DNA of 52,739 bases from Flavobacterium sp. (GTDB lineage Bacteria > Bacteroidota > Bacteroidia > Flavobacteriales > Flavobacteriaceae): the NCBI RefSeq assembly GCF_004211145.1, contig NZ_SEBS01000025.1, positions 1-52,739 of the forward strand. Reading direction: 5' to 3'. Positions 44,695 to 52,638 of the stretch are shown here, piece by piece (the stretch's first letter is position 1; each line of letters begins with the position of its first letter). A program made the position numbers and the translations under genes. The notes beneath the pieces were generated by a model. It was given only the letters and a program-made list of their open reading frames with translations, searched no databases and had not been told where the DNA came from.

Positions 44695-45453
44695 TCAATT
44701 ATCCGGCGTGACTTGATTGTAAACTACGACGTTTTCCATCTGAATCAAAAACTTATATTTCGCGTAGCTTTCATGAACCGCATGGAAAAATGGTTGGGCG
44801 CAGCCGTCTTCCATCCAGTCGTGCAATTCGATGGTAATCATTTTGATTTTTCGCATCCACGATTGGTAATTATCGGAAAAAAGTTGCTTTTCGCTGGTTT
44901 CGATGTCAATCTTGAACAGGTCGATGGTTGCACGATTATATTTCTCGATGAGTGTCGGGACCGAAATAGCCGCAATGGTCCCGATCTCCAACGATTCCTC
45001 GACGACCATTCCCCATTTCCCCGAATCGTATTTGTCATAGACACGCAGTTTCGTATCCTTATCCCAAAGACCCGCGTTTTCAAAATGGACATTCGGATAC
45101 GGCGACAGGTTTTTCTTGAGCAGTTCGAAATTTTCAGGATCGGGTTCGATACAGATTATCGTCGCGTCGGGAAATTGGTTTGCCATCCGAATTGCGAACA
45201 AACCGACGTTTGCGCCTGCGTCGATGATCGTCCGCGTTGCCTTTGGAATGGGCATTTCATACGAATTTTCGAGAAATACCTGGACGAACGTAGGGACGTC
45301 TGAAAGATGATTGCGCAATTCGAACGGATGTTTTATACCCGGTATCGAAATCGATTTGGTAGTGCCGAGCCAAAATTTTAGACTTATTCCGCAACCTTTT
45401 AAAAATCCATATTTAAGAACAGATAGAATCAGGATTTTTATTTTGCGCTTCAT
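44695..45453 (-). CDS. FkbM-family methyltransferase
   Basis: A 252-residue SAM-dependent methyltransferase. The SAM-binding motif IDAGANVG is at 77-84, with the acidic ribose-binding residue in IICIEPDPENFELL, followed by FKIDIETSEKQLF as the later FkbM motif. The first 30 residues are basic and hydrophobic, as in membrane-associated FkbM proteins of polysaccharide clusters. No glycosyltransferase lies nearby, so the substrate is open. Confidence 0.9.
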   Translation of the reverse strand: MKRKIKILILSVLKYGFLKGCGISLKFWLGTTKSISIPGIKHPFELRNHLSDVPTFVQVFLENSYEMPIPKATRTIIDAGANVGLFAIRMANQFPDATIICIEPDPENFELLKKNLSPYPNVHFENAGLWDKDTKLRVYDKYDSGKWGMVVEESLEIGTIAAISVPTLIEKYNRATIDLFKIDIETSEKQLFSDNYQSWMRKIKMITIELHDWMEDGCAQPFFHAVHESYAKYKFLIQMENVVVYNQVTPDN

Positions 45454-45527
45454 ATACTTTGTTTTTCGATAATGTAATGATAGTCAATTATTTTCGAGAC
45501 AGAACTAAACTGCGAATTTTCTTTTGA

Positions 45528-45601
45528 TGTCAAATTGTCACCATGTCAATTCAAAAATACTGACATTTCCCGTCATTGGCGCTACTGGCACAACAATTGA
45601 C
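45528..45601 (+). promoter_or_regulatory. dnaK regulatory region: phased TGTCA repeats, inverted TGAC/GTCA and a -24/-12-like box
   Basis: TGTCA occurs at 45528, 45536 and 45544, each exactly 8 bp apart. TGAC (45561-45564) and GTCA (45572-45575) form an inverted repeat. TGGCACAACAATTGAC at 45586-45601 resembles a sigma54 -24/-12 promoter with correct GG-N10 spacing, but GA takes the place of the usual GC at -12. The dnaK ATG is 52 bp further on. No TAnnTTTG box is present at a suitable place. Confidence 0.5.
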
Positions 45602-45652
45602 TAATGGGCGTCGAGTAATTAATTTCACACAAAAAATATAATACACAAAATC

Positions 45653-47545
45653 ATGGGAAAAATAATCGGAATTGACTTGGGTACGACTAACTCCTGCGTT
45701 GCCGTAATGGAAGGTAGCGAGCCAGTGGTAATCCCGAATTCAGAAGGAAAACGCACGACACCATCAGTAATCGCTTTCGTTGAAGGCGGCGAAATCAAAG
45801 TCGGCGATCCTGCGAAACGCCAGGCTGTAACCAATCCTACAAAGACGGTTGCGTCGGTAAAAAGATTTATGGGGAACAAATATTCAGAGTCGAAAAACGA
45901 GGCTGAACGCGTTCCTTACAGTGTTGTAAAAGGTGACAATGACACGGCTCGTGTCGACATCGATGGCAGAATGTACACGCCACAGGAATTGAGCGCGATG
46001 ACGCTTCAAAAAATGAAAAAGACAGCCGAAGATTATCTTGGGCAAACGGTCACCGAGGCGGTCATCACCGTTCCGGCTTACTTCAACGATGCGCAACGCC
46101 AGGCTACGAAAGAAGCGGGCGAGATCGCAGGTTTGAAAGTTATGCGTATCATCAACGAGCCGACTGCAGCCGCTTTGGCATACGGACTTGACAAAAAATC
46201 GATCGACCAGAAAATCGCGGTCTATGATTTGGGTGGTGGTACTTTCGATATCTCTATCCTTGAATTGGGCGACGGCGTTTTCGAAGTATTGTCTACGAAT
46301 GGAGATACGCACTTAGGTGGTGACGATTTCGACCAGGTAATCATCGATTGGTTGGCCGACGAATTCAAATCAGAAGAAGGCGTTGACTTGCGCCAGGATC
46401 CGATGTCATTGCAACGTTTGAAAGAAGCGGCTGAAAAAGCGAAAATCGAATTGTCGTCATCGGCCCAAACCGAAATCAACTTGCCATACGTTACGGCAAC
46501 GGCTTCAGGACCGAAGCACTTGGTGAAAACCTTGACTCGCGCGAAATTCGAGCAATTGGCCGACAGTTTGGTACGTCGTTCAATGGAACCGGTTGCAAAA
46601 GCGTTGAAAGATGCAGGTTTGTCAAAATCGGACATTGATGAAGTGATCTTGGTTGGAGGTTCTACAAGAATCCCGAAAATCCAGGAAGAAGTTGAGAAAT
46701 TCTTCGGGAAAAAACCATCGAAAGGTGTGAATCCTGACGAAGTCGTAGCGATCGGTGCTGCGATCCAAGGTGGAGTTTTGAGCGGAGACGTGAAAGACGT
46801 GTTGCTTTTGGACGTTACCCCGCTTTCTTTGGGTATCGAAACAATGGGCGGCGTCTTGACGAAACTTATCGAATCGAACACGACGATCCCAACTAAAAAA
46901 TCGCAGGTTTTCTCTACCGCGGCCGACAATCAACCAAGTGTTGAAATCCACGTGTTGCAAGGAGAAAGAGCGATGGCTGCTGACAACAAGACGATCGGAC
47001 GTTTCCACCTTGACGGCATTCCGCCGGCTCCGCGTGGCGTTCCTCAAGTAGAAGTTACGTTTGACATCGATGCCAATGGTATCATCAAGGTTTCAGCAAC
47101 CGATAAAGGTTCAGGGAAATCGCACGATATCCGTATCGAAGCGTCTTCAGGTTTGACTGCCGAGGAAATCGAAGCAATGCGTAAAGACGCCGAAGCCAAC
47201 GCCGATGCTGACAAGAAAGCTCGTGAAAAAGCCGAGAAAGTCAACGAGGCTGACAGCATGATCTTCCAAACGGAATCTCAGTTGAAGGAACTCGGGGATA
47301 AACTTTCAGAAGGTAACAAAACCGCTCTCGAAAGCGCTTTGACCGAATTGAAAGCGGCTTACGAAACTAAAGACGTAGACGTGATCCAACCGGCTCTCGA
47401 CAAGATCAACGAAGTGTGGAAAAACGCTTCCGAGGAAATGTACAAGCAAGGTGAAGCGGCTCAAGGCCAACCACAACAGGACGCGCCACAAGGTGAAAAC
47501 CAAGGCGATAATGTTCAGGATGTGGATTATGAAGAAGTGAAATAA
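45653..47545 (+). CDS. dnaK: Molecular chaperone DnaK (Hsp70)
   Basis: DnaK is the ATP-dependent cytoplasmic Hsp70. The 630 residues start with [16 protein letters not shown] (phosphate-1 loop) and have [29 protein letters not shown] and the linker [16 protein letters not shown]. The substrate-binding domain and a helical lid end in the charged tail DVDYEEVK. Length and motifs are complete. dnaJ and grpE are not adjacent. A terminator lies 50 bp after the stop. Codon choice is smoother and less CG-rich than in its neighbours, as for a highly expressed gene. Confidence 0.98.
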   Translation: MGKIIGIDLGTTNSCVAVMEGSEPVVIPNSEGKRTTPSVIAFVEGGEIKVGDPAKRQAVTNPTKTVASVKRFMGNKYSESKNEAERVPYSVVKGDNDTARVDIDGRMYTPQELSAMTLQKMKKTAEDYLGQTVTEAVITVPAYFNDAQRQATKEAGEIAGLKVMRIINEPTAAALAYGLDKKSIDQKIAVYDLGGGTFDISILELGDGVFEVLSTNGDTHLGGDDFDQVIIDWLADEFKSEEGVDLRQDPMSLQRLKEAAEKAKIELSSSAQTEINLPYVTATASGPKHLVKTLTRAKFEQLADSLVRRSMEPVAKALKDAGLSKSDIDEVILVGGSTRIPKIQEEVEKFFGKKPSKGVNPDEVVAIGAAIQGGVLSGDVKDVLLLDVTPLSLGIETMGGVLTKLIESNTTIPTKKSQVFSTAADNQPSVEIHVLQGERAMAADNKTIGRFHLDGIPPAPRGVPQVEVTFDIDANGIIKVSATDKGSGKSHDIRIEASSGLTAEEIEAMRKDAEANADADKKAREKAEKVNEADSMIFQTESQLKELGDKLSEGNKTALESALTELKAAYETKDVDVIQPALDKINEVWKNASEEMYKQGEAAQGQPQQDAPQGENQGDNVQDVDYEEVK

Positions 47546-47592
47546 TTGACAATGGATAATTGACAATGGACAATTGACAATTGACAATTGAT
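47544..47592. repeat. Heptamer array TGACAAT/GGACAAT/GGATAAT
   Basis: Six to seven tandem heptamers immediately after the dnaK stop and before its terminator. All are in one direction, with CAATTG palindromes at unit joints. Confidence 0.85.
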
Positions 47593-47597
47593 ACTGG

Positions 47598-47627
47598 AAA
47601 CCGGATTGGAAACAGTCCGGTTTTTTT
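47598..47627 (+). terminator. Rho-independent terminator of dnaK
   Basis: AAACCGGATT and AGTCCGGTTT pair with one wobble around a GGAAAC loop and are followed by seven T residues. Confidence 0.85.
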
Positions 47628-47728
47628 ATGGACAATCGTTAAACTTTGACTTTTGGCAAAAAATACTATTTTGGGAAGGAACGCGTTTTGTATCTTGTTT
47701 CCCATAAATTGTATCCAATCCGAAATCT

Positions 47729-48325
47729 ATGAAAAAATCGCTCCTACTTCTGTCCATGTTGTTAATCTGCATCGGCGGACACGCGCAAACGTCAAAAAAG
47801 AAAAAGTCGACAAAGGCAAAAACCACGGCCGTCGCCGGTCCGAAGTCGCTCGCGAAATCCGACAATCTCTCAGTCGACTACGCAAAAAACGAATTGTTCC
47901 TCACGATAAACGGCGCCGTAAAAGATACGGTCAGCCTGCGCAGGAACGGGCTTAGCGAACCGACCGAAGTCACGATCAAACCCATAACGTGCAGCGGCAA
48001 CACGCTGTATCACGTGACGTGGACTGAGAAGAAAAAGTCAGGCGATGCGAAGACCAAACTCGAAGACATCACGCAAAAACACACGATGATCGTCGACGTG
48101 GCGACCAAAGCGAAAGTGCTTGAAAACATAGAAAGTGCGAACCATATTACCGAGAAGGTATATTTGAGCGCCGACAAATACGTGTCCGAAACCCAGGAAA
48201 AGGTGAGGAGAGAAGGCATGGAATGCTCAGTCGCGGCCGACGGAAGCGTCGTCCTAAAAAATAAATCGACGCAGACGAAGTTGGTTTACGATGCGGCTAA
48301 GAAGAAGTTTGTGGCGAAGAAGTAG
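47729..48325 (+). CDS. Secreted hypothetical protein, 198 residues
   Basis: A signal peptide (1-20, ending GGHAQ) is followed by a Lys-rich segment (TSKKKKSTKAKT) and a domain of about 160 residues with several beta-type segments. The mature region starts with DNLSVDYAKNELFLTINGAV and ends with the basic KLVYDAAKKKFVAKK. I do not recognise the family. It is monocistronic, downstream of dnaK on the same strand but after a terminator. Confidence 0.75.
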   Translation: MKKSLLLLSMLLICIGGHAQTSKKKKSTKAKTTAVAGPKSLAKSDNLSVDYAKNELFLTINGAVKDTVSLRRNGLSEPTEVTIKPITCSGNTLYHVTWTEKKKSGDAKTKLEDITQKHTMIVDVATKAKVLENIESANHITEKVYLSADKYVSETQEKVRREGMECSVAADGSVVLKNKSTQTKLVYDAAKKKFVAKK

Positions 48326-48326
48326 T

Positions 48327-48351
48327 GTGAAGTGCAAAGTGCAAAGCGCAT
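48327..48351. repeat. Short AAGTGCA heptamer array
   Basis: Three units (GAAGTGCA, AAGTGCA, AAGCGCA) follow the stop of the secreted protein gene. They match the array at 9452-9516. Confidence 0.6.
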
Positions 48352-48362
48352 TTAAATAAGAA

Positions 48363-48438
48363 AAGCCGCGAGTCATTTGAATATCACTAATGAAACCAAA
48401 TAGTGAAATTCGGATAATTTGCGGCTAATTTTTTAAAA
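48363..48438 (+). terminator. Possible long hairpin terminator after the secreted protein gene
   Basis: AAAAGCCGC and GCGGCTAATTTTTT pair over a 50-base distance, and an inner CACTA/TAGTG pair may fold within. The T-run follows the outer stem. The long loop makes this less certain than the other terminators. Confidence 0.4.
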
Positions 48439-48469
48439 GGAATTCACGACCATAAAGACCGTGAATTCC
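48431..48469 (-). terminator. Terminator of the three-gene envelope unit
   Basis: GGAATTCACG and CGTGAATTCC form a perfect 10-bp stem (48439-48469). On the minus strand it is followed by TTTTAAAAAATT. It lies 15 bp beyond the stop of the last gene of the unit. Confidence 0.75.
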
Positions 48470-48483
48470 GGCAATCGAGCTAG

Positions 48484-49095
48484 TTAATCGTTGTACGGGT
48501 CCATCAAACCCTGAGGTTCGTGTCCTTCTTTTGCCGTGAGTTGTTTCTTGTTCACAGACGCCTTGATCTCATTCGAATAGATGAATTTGCCTTCGCTTAT
48601 TTCGAGTTTGTACCGCAATTTCGTTTGCAGTTTGCCGCTGAACTTCGGCACTTCGAATTCCCAATATTGATTCGGCTCGATGAAGACTTTGTGGTAGCTG
48701 TTTCCGCACCAGCTGCTCGGCAAATATTCGATGTCCTGCCATTTGTTGTTCAGGAAAACCTGCGCGACTGCGGGAAGTCGGCTGTCCGAGGCTTCAAGTT
48801 CAACAATCTTATCCGACGCATTGACGATGTACAATTTGTACCCATTGAACTTTTTGGACAGTGACACGGTTTGCGTCGTGTCGATCTTCAGGAAAAATCC
48901 GTTGTCTGAAAATTTCTGCAGCGTCGGCTTCGGGAAATTGTCGGATCCACCAAATCCGCCGAGTGCGGTCGTATCCTTAACCGATGACGCCGCGTAAACA
49001 TGGCCGCGTAATTTGTATTCGATGTTCAGATCCTGCTGGGCGATCGATTCATATCCCGCAAATGTCGCAATTAAAAATGTCAAAAAGTATTTCAT
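48484..49095 (-). CDS. Secreted hypothetical protein of the Cys-domain cluster
   Basis: A 203-residue protein from the ATG at 49095, with a signal peptide (1-18, before QQDLNIEYK). The mature part looks beta-rich, with two notable spots: YLPSSWCGNSYHKVFIEPNQYWEFEVPKF and a C-terminal EGHEPQGLMDPYND. I know no family. It starts 11 bp after the preceding gene and belongs to the same unit as the two paralogues upstream. Confidence 0.72.
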   Translation of the reverse strand: MKYFLTFLIATFAGYESIAQQDLNIEYKLRGHVYAASSVKDTTALGGFGGSDNFPKPTLQKFSDNGFFLKIDTTQTVSLSKKFNGYKLYIVNASDKIVELEASDSRLPAVAQVFLNNKWQDIEYLPSSWCGNSYHKVFIEPNQYWEFEVPKFSGKLQTKLRYKLEISEGKFIYSNEIKASVNKKQLTAKEGHEPQGLMDPYND

Positions 49096-49106
49096 ATCTG
49101 TTGTGT

Positions 49107-49796
49107 TTAGCGAAACCAATTGCGCACTTTGTAGTACGCGCGTTTGAAAATATTCGGTTTTTTTGCGCTTACTATGATGCCAACCGTGTAATAGCGCTCG
49201 GTAAGCGTGATCGTTTTTTGGCTGATGACGTCCGAAGCCGACAATTCCTTTTCATCAAACCCGATGAAGCTAAAACGCAGTAATTCTGAAAATTGTGCAT
49301 CAATAATGAAATTTCCATTCAAGTCAGACGTTGTTTGCCGCTGGATGTCGTCCTTTAAATAGATATTCACGCCCGGAAGTGCAACTCCGGAACTGTCGAC
49401 GACCTTCCCCGAAACGACTGGAGTTTGTGTTATCGCAATTTTACCTCTTATGTCTATTTGGGGTTGTATATCAGTTTGGATGACTTCTCCTTGTTTTACT
49501 TGCGAATATGATTCGTTCCCGCCAATTATCATGAAACCGAGAACTCCGCTTGCCGCCGCGAGCCACAACGGCGACTTCTTTTCAGGAACGTATAATTCGC
49601 GTTGGAGTTGGCTATGTTGGAAACGTCCACAAGCGTCGGTCGAAGTCTTTAGCTTCGCGATGATTTCGGCATCGGACGAATGCGTGAAATCATAAACCGT
49701 CTTTTGGCACGAGCCGCAAAACCTGCCTTTTTCGACGTGCGTCATTTGCTGCCAGTCTTCGTGGCAAGGCGTCGGAATGTTGATTTGCATTTTCAT
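49107..49796 (-). CDS. Cys-domain/CarboxypepD-like membrane protein, paralogue 2
   Basis: A 229-residue protein. The N-terminal domain PTPCHEDWQQMTHVEKGRFC.GSC..TVYDFT holds C11, H12, C27, C30 and C56, a likely metal-binding set, and is predicted to be cytoplasmic. A hydrophobic segment (about 76-93) that reads like a signal sequence ends in ESYSQ. Then comes a carboxypeptidase regulatory-like beta-sandwich (about 125-205, GKVVDSSGVALPGVNIYLKD). The last residues, RAYYKVRNWFR, match those of its upstream paralogue. Its start overlaps that gene by 4 bp. Confidence 0.78.
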   Translation of the reverse strand: MKMQINIPTPCHEDWQQMTHVEKGRFCGSCQKTVYDFTHSSDAEIIAKLKTSTDACGRFQHSQLQRELYVPEKKSPLWLAAASGVLGFMIIGGNESYSQVKQGEVIQTDIQPQIDIRGKIAITQTPVVSGKVVDSSGVALPGVNIYLKDDIQRQTTSDLNGNFIIDAQFSELLRFSFIGFDEKELSASDVISQKTITLTERYYTVGIIVSAKKPNIFKRAYYKVRNWFR

Positions 49797-50518
49797 CGGA
49801 ACCAGTTTTTTACACGATAATACAGACGTTTAAAAAAATTTGGGCGCACCAACCTTCCAGTGACGACAATTTCATCACTTATATTATTCGGAAATGGCAT
49901 TATAATCTTGTAATTGACATCTTCGGTAACTTGGATCGCCAAGGTGTGAAATCCCGGAAATTCGACTTTGAGCGTGTCGCCGACAGTCGCTTTGATACGA
50001 AACTTTCCGTCGATGTCGGTCATGACGTCCGGCCGGGAAGTAGTGCTAATGGTTGCGCCCGGCAACGGTCCGGCATTGTCTGAGACCGTTCCTTCAATCC
50101 ATTTATTTTTTGTGGTGACGATCGTATCGCCCTGAATGAATTTTTCGGGATTATCCGATTTGACGTATTCGCCAAGAACGACAATGGTGCCCTGTTTTTC
50201 GCTATGTTGCGCTTCTGCCGATGCCATCGAAAGCAAGCCCAAAACGCCCGAAGCCGCCGCCGTCCAAACCGACGATTTTTGGGATGGCTCGACTAATTTT
50301 CGGTCGAGCTGTGAAATATGAAAGCGCCCGCAGACATCCTGAGACTTGCGGATTATCTCAAGAATTGCCGTGTCGGGCGCTTGTGTGAAGTCATGGACTT
50401 TCTTTTGGCACGATGAGCAGAAACGGCCTTTATCGACCGCCGTCATCGCGTTCCAGTCTTCATGACAAGGTTTCGGAATAGAAATATAAGGTGAACTTTT
50501 CATGCAAGCCTTTTTCAT
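49793..50518 (-). CDS. Cys-domain/CarboxypepD-like membrane protein, paralogue 1
   Basis: A 241-residue paralogue of the next gene. The N-terminal domain IPKPCHEDWNAMTAVDKGRF is followed by CSSC and a later CGRF (C18, H19, C34, C37, C63). A hydrophobic stretch (about 83-100) ends in SAEAQ, followed by a regulatory-like beta-sandwich (GTVSDNAGPLPGATISTTS...DIDGKFRI). The tail is RLYYRVKNWFR. An ATG five codons downstream at 50503 is an alternative start. It lies 41 bp after the esterase gene on the same strand. Confidence 0.78.
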   Translation of the reverse strand: MKKACMKSSPYISIPKPCHEDWNAMTAVDKGRFCSSCQKKVHDFTQAPDTAILEIIRKSQDVCGRFHISQLDRKLVEPSQKSSVWTAAASGVLGLLSMASAEAQHSEKQGTIVVLGEYVKSDNPEKFIQGDTIVTTKNKWIEGTVSDNAGPLPGATISTTSRPDVMTDIDGKFRIKATVGDTLKVEFPGFHTLAIQVTEDVNYKIIMPFPNNISDEIVVTGRLVRPNFFKRLYYRVKNWFR

Positions 50519-50559
50519 TAAGATGCGAGGCTACGTGAAAAGGTTGGAAGCTGTCCGAA

Positions 50560-51411
50560 TTAAAATCTCGATTGGAAGAACGCGACCATCTTAATCTGGA
50601 AATCGATCCACGTTGCGGCATCCCAATCACCGTGGCCGCCGTTCGGATACAGGTAATATTCGTTGTAAACGCCGTTTTCATCGAGTCGTTGTTTGAGTCG
50701 CGTGCCCTGGCTAACGGGAATCAACGGATCTTGCCCGCCGGCGAACTGGATTGTCGCCGGAGAAGTTGCTGAAACATGGGTTCGCGGGCTGACTTCGGCA
50801 AAGATTTCGGGATTGTCCTCGTAATTCTCATTTCCGACCAAACTTCCCAGCATATTCATGAAAATTGGATTTTCCGTGTACGACGGATCGGTGAAATCAG
50901 TCGGACCGACGAGACTGCAAATCGCCTCGACTTCATGATCCGGATCGTATTTATAACCGTAAAGCATGGACAAATGTGCGCCCGCGCTCGCTCCGATAAG
51001 GCCGTATTTGTTGTCGATCTGGTAGTCGGCCGACTTGAGGTAATCGATGACTTTCTCGATGTCTTCGATTTGTTTCGGAAATCCTGGACTCTGTTGCGTT
51101 GCGAGCCTGTAATCGATATTCACGATCGCGTGGTTCGGGAATTGCGATTTGAGTACGGGAACGGTCGACGTCATGTCGGCGCGCGATCCGCCGCTCCAGC
51201 CGCCGCCGTGGATCAGGATGAATACTTTGGTTTGGGACGTTCGGTTCGCGGGCAAATAGACGTCCATTTTTTGTTGGGAGTCGGTGCCGTACGAAACGTT
51301 CAGTAAATCGGACGCGGGCAGGTTTTCGACATCGTTTTGGTTGTCGTCGGTCGAATTGCAGCTCGTCGCGAACAAAAGCGCGAACAAAATTATGGAGATG
51401 TAGTTTTTCAT
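50560..51411 (-). CDS. Alpha/beta-hydrolase esterase lipoprotein
   Basis: A 283-residue enzyme of the BD-FAE/HSL-like type. The leader ends in ATSC (Cys 18), so it is a lipoprotein. The oxyanion-hole motif HGGGWSGGS, nucleophile Ser in GASAGAH, Asp in GGQDPLIPVSQG and His in NGGHGDW form the catalytic set. Ester hydrolysis of a small acyl or feruloyl-like substrate is expected; the natural substrate is unknown. It stands just upstream of the Cys-domain genes and may share their transcript. Confidence 0.88.
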   Translation of the reverse strand: MKNYISIILFALLFATSCNSTDDNQNDVENLPASDLLNVSYGTDSQQKMDVYLPANRTSQTKVFILIHGGGWSGGSRADMTSTVPVLKSQFPNHAIVNIDYRLATQQSPGFPKQIEDIEKVIDYLKSADYQIDNKYGLIGASAGAHLSMLYGYKYDPDHEVEAICSLVGPTDFTDPSYTENPIFMNMLGSLVGNENYEDNPEIFAEVSPRTHVSATSPATIQFAGGQDPLIPVSQGTRLKQRLDENGVYNEYYLYPNGGHGDWDAATWIDFQIKMVAFFQSRF

Positions 51412-51449
51412 AGTTCAGGTTATAACGAAAAGTTACGGTTTTGCGTATA

Positions 51450-51477
51450 AAAAAAGCAGGACGTTAACCTGCTTTTA
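51450..51477 (-). terminator. Terminator of the glutaminyl cyclase gene
   Basis: AAAAGCAGG and CCTGCTTTT form a nine-base stem around an eight-base loop. On the minus strand it is followed by TTTTATAC. It lies 23 bp after the stop of the next gene to the right. Confidence 0.7.
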
Positions 51478-51499
51478 TTACTATTTCTATTCTTATTTT

Positions 51500-52549
51500 T
51501 TATTGGGAAATCCTGATCTCGAATAATTTGTCCCAGTTTTTTCCCGTGACGAAAAGCGTTTTTGTCTTTGGGTTGTAGGCGATTCCGTTAAGTACTTCCG
51601 ACGCCGGATTCTTGAGTTCTTTTCTCAACTCGACCAGGTTCACGATGCCTTCGACGGCTCCGGTTTTCGGGTCGACAATCGCGATCGCGTCTTTTTGCCA
51701 GATGTTGCCGTAGATTTTTCCGTCGATGTATTCGAGTTCGTTCACGCTCTTGATCTTGCTCGTGTTCGAATAGACATTTACGAAATCCTTCATTTTTTGG
51801 GTCGCGGCGTCCATCGTCCAGATCTTTTCGGTTCCGTCGCTTTGAAAGATGTTCGTGCCGTCGTTCGTCATGCCCCAACCTTCGATCTTCTTGTCGTAGC
51901 TGAACGTCTTTTCGCGTTTGAACGTATCGGCGTTGTAGATGAAGCCGACGTTGGATTGATAGGTCAGGAAATAAATCTTGTTGTTCAACACGGTGATTCC
52001 TTCTCCGAAATACTGTTGTTCCAAATCGGTTTGTTTGTAGACTTTCCCGGTCTTATAGTCGATTTTTCGGATGTACGAATTCCCGTTCTGGCCCGAACTC
52101 TCGAGCAAGGTGTCGCGATAGAATTCCAAACCTTCAGTAAACGTTGTCGTGTCGTGAGGAAACGTGTTGAGTAATTTGTAGCTGAAGACTTTGGGCTCGA
52201 CACTCGAAACGACTTCAACGCGGCCCGTGATTTCCTGGCCGTTTGTCTCTCCGTCGAAATACACGACTGCTTTTAAGTTTTGGTATCCGAATTTCGCATC
52301 TTTGATCACGAAGTCGGTTTTGCCGCCGCCTTTTACTGACGTTATGCGCTTGTCGTTTGCGAAATACGCGATGCTGTCGATTGCTTTTTTTTCAGGATTC
52401 AGCACCTCAAGCGCTACCGAATCGCCGTTTTTATACAGCGTCTTGAAGTTCGAATCGTTGAAAGTGAAAAGATTTTTGCCGTCCGAATCGCCTCCGCAGC
52501 TATTTATCGCCAACGCTAAAAACGTGGCGGCTAACAAGTTATATTTCAT
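51500..52549 (-). CDS. Glutaminyl-peptide cyclotransferase (plant/bacterial type)
   Basis: A predicted lipoprotein that cyclises N-terminal Gln to pyroglutamate. From the ATG at 52549 it has 349 residues; ATGs upstream at 52561 and 52579 add 4 and 10. The leader ends with INSC (Cys near 18). The five-bladed propeller of this family is seen in repeats such as HDTTTFTEGLEFY..LLESSGQNGNS, YFGEGITVLNNKIYFLTY, NVGFIYNADTF.REKTF..EGWGMT.DG, and ELEYIDGKIYGNIW. EVLNGIAYNP..KTLFVTGKNW is the last blade. It is divergent from the SRP RNA gene. Confidence 0.9.
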   Translation of the reverse strand: MKYNLLAATFLALAINSCGGDSDGKNLFTFNDSNFKTLYKNGDSVALEVLNPEKKAIDSIAYFANDKRITSVKGGGKTDFVIKDAKFGYQNLKAVVYFDGETNGQEITGRVEVVSSVEPKVFSYKLLNTFPHDTTTFTEGLEFYRDTLLESSGQNGNSYIRKIDYKTGKVYKQTDLEQQYFGEGITVLNNKIYFLTYQSNVGFIYNADTFKREKTFSYDKKIEGWGMTNDGTNIFQSDGTEKIWTMDAATQKMKDFVNVYSNTSKIKSVNELEYIDGKIYGNIWQKDAIAIVDPKTGAVEGIVNLVELRKELKNPASEVLNGIAYNPKTKTLFVTGKNWDKLFEIRISQ

Positions 52550-52604
52550 GAATGAAAACATTTTTTGATTTGTGCGCAAACACTGTCATTTCTCGACCTG
52601 CGCC

Positions 52605-52634
52605 TTGCGAAAATACGAAAAGATTGTATATTTG
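52605..52634 (+). promoter_or_regulatory. Promoter of the SRP RNA gene
   Basis: TATATTTG at 52627-52634 matches TAnnTTTG exactly and TTG at 52605-52607 is 19 bp upstream. Transcription would start at about 52639-52641, which agrees with the 5-prime end of the RNA stem. Confidence 0.75.
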
Positions 52635-52638
52635 CAAC

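Noticed and set aside
46222..46929. Minus-strand 235-residue frame opposite dnaK
   Set aside because: Antisense shadow of a conserved gene with biased codon use.
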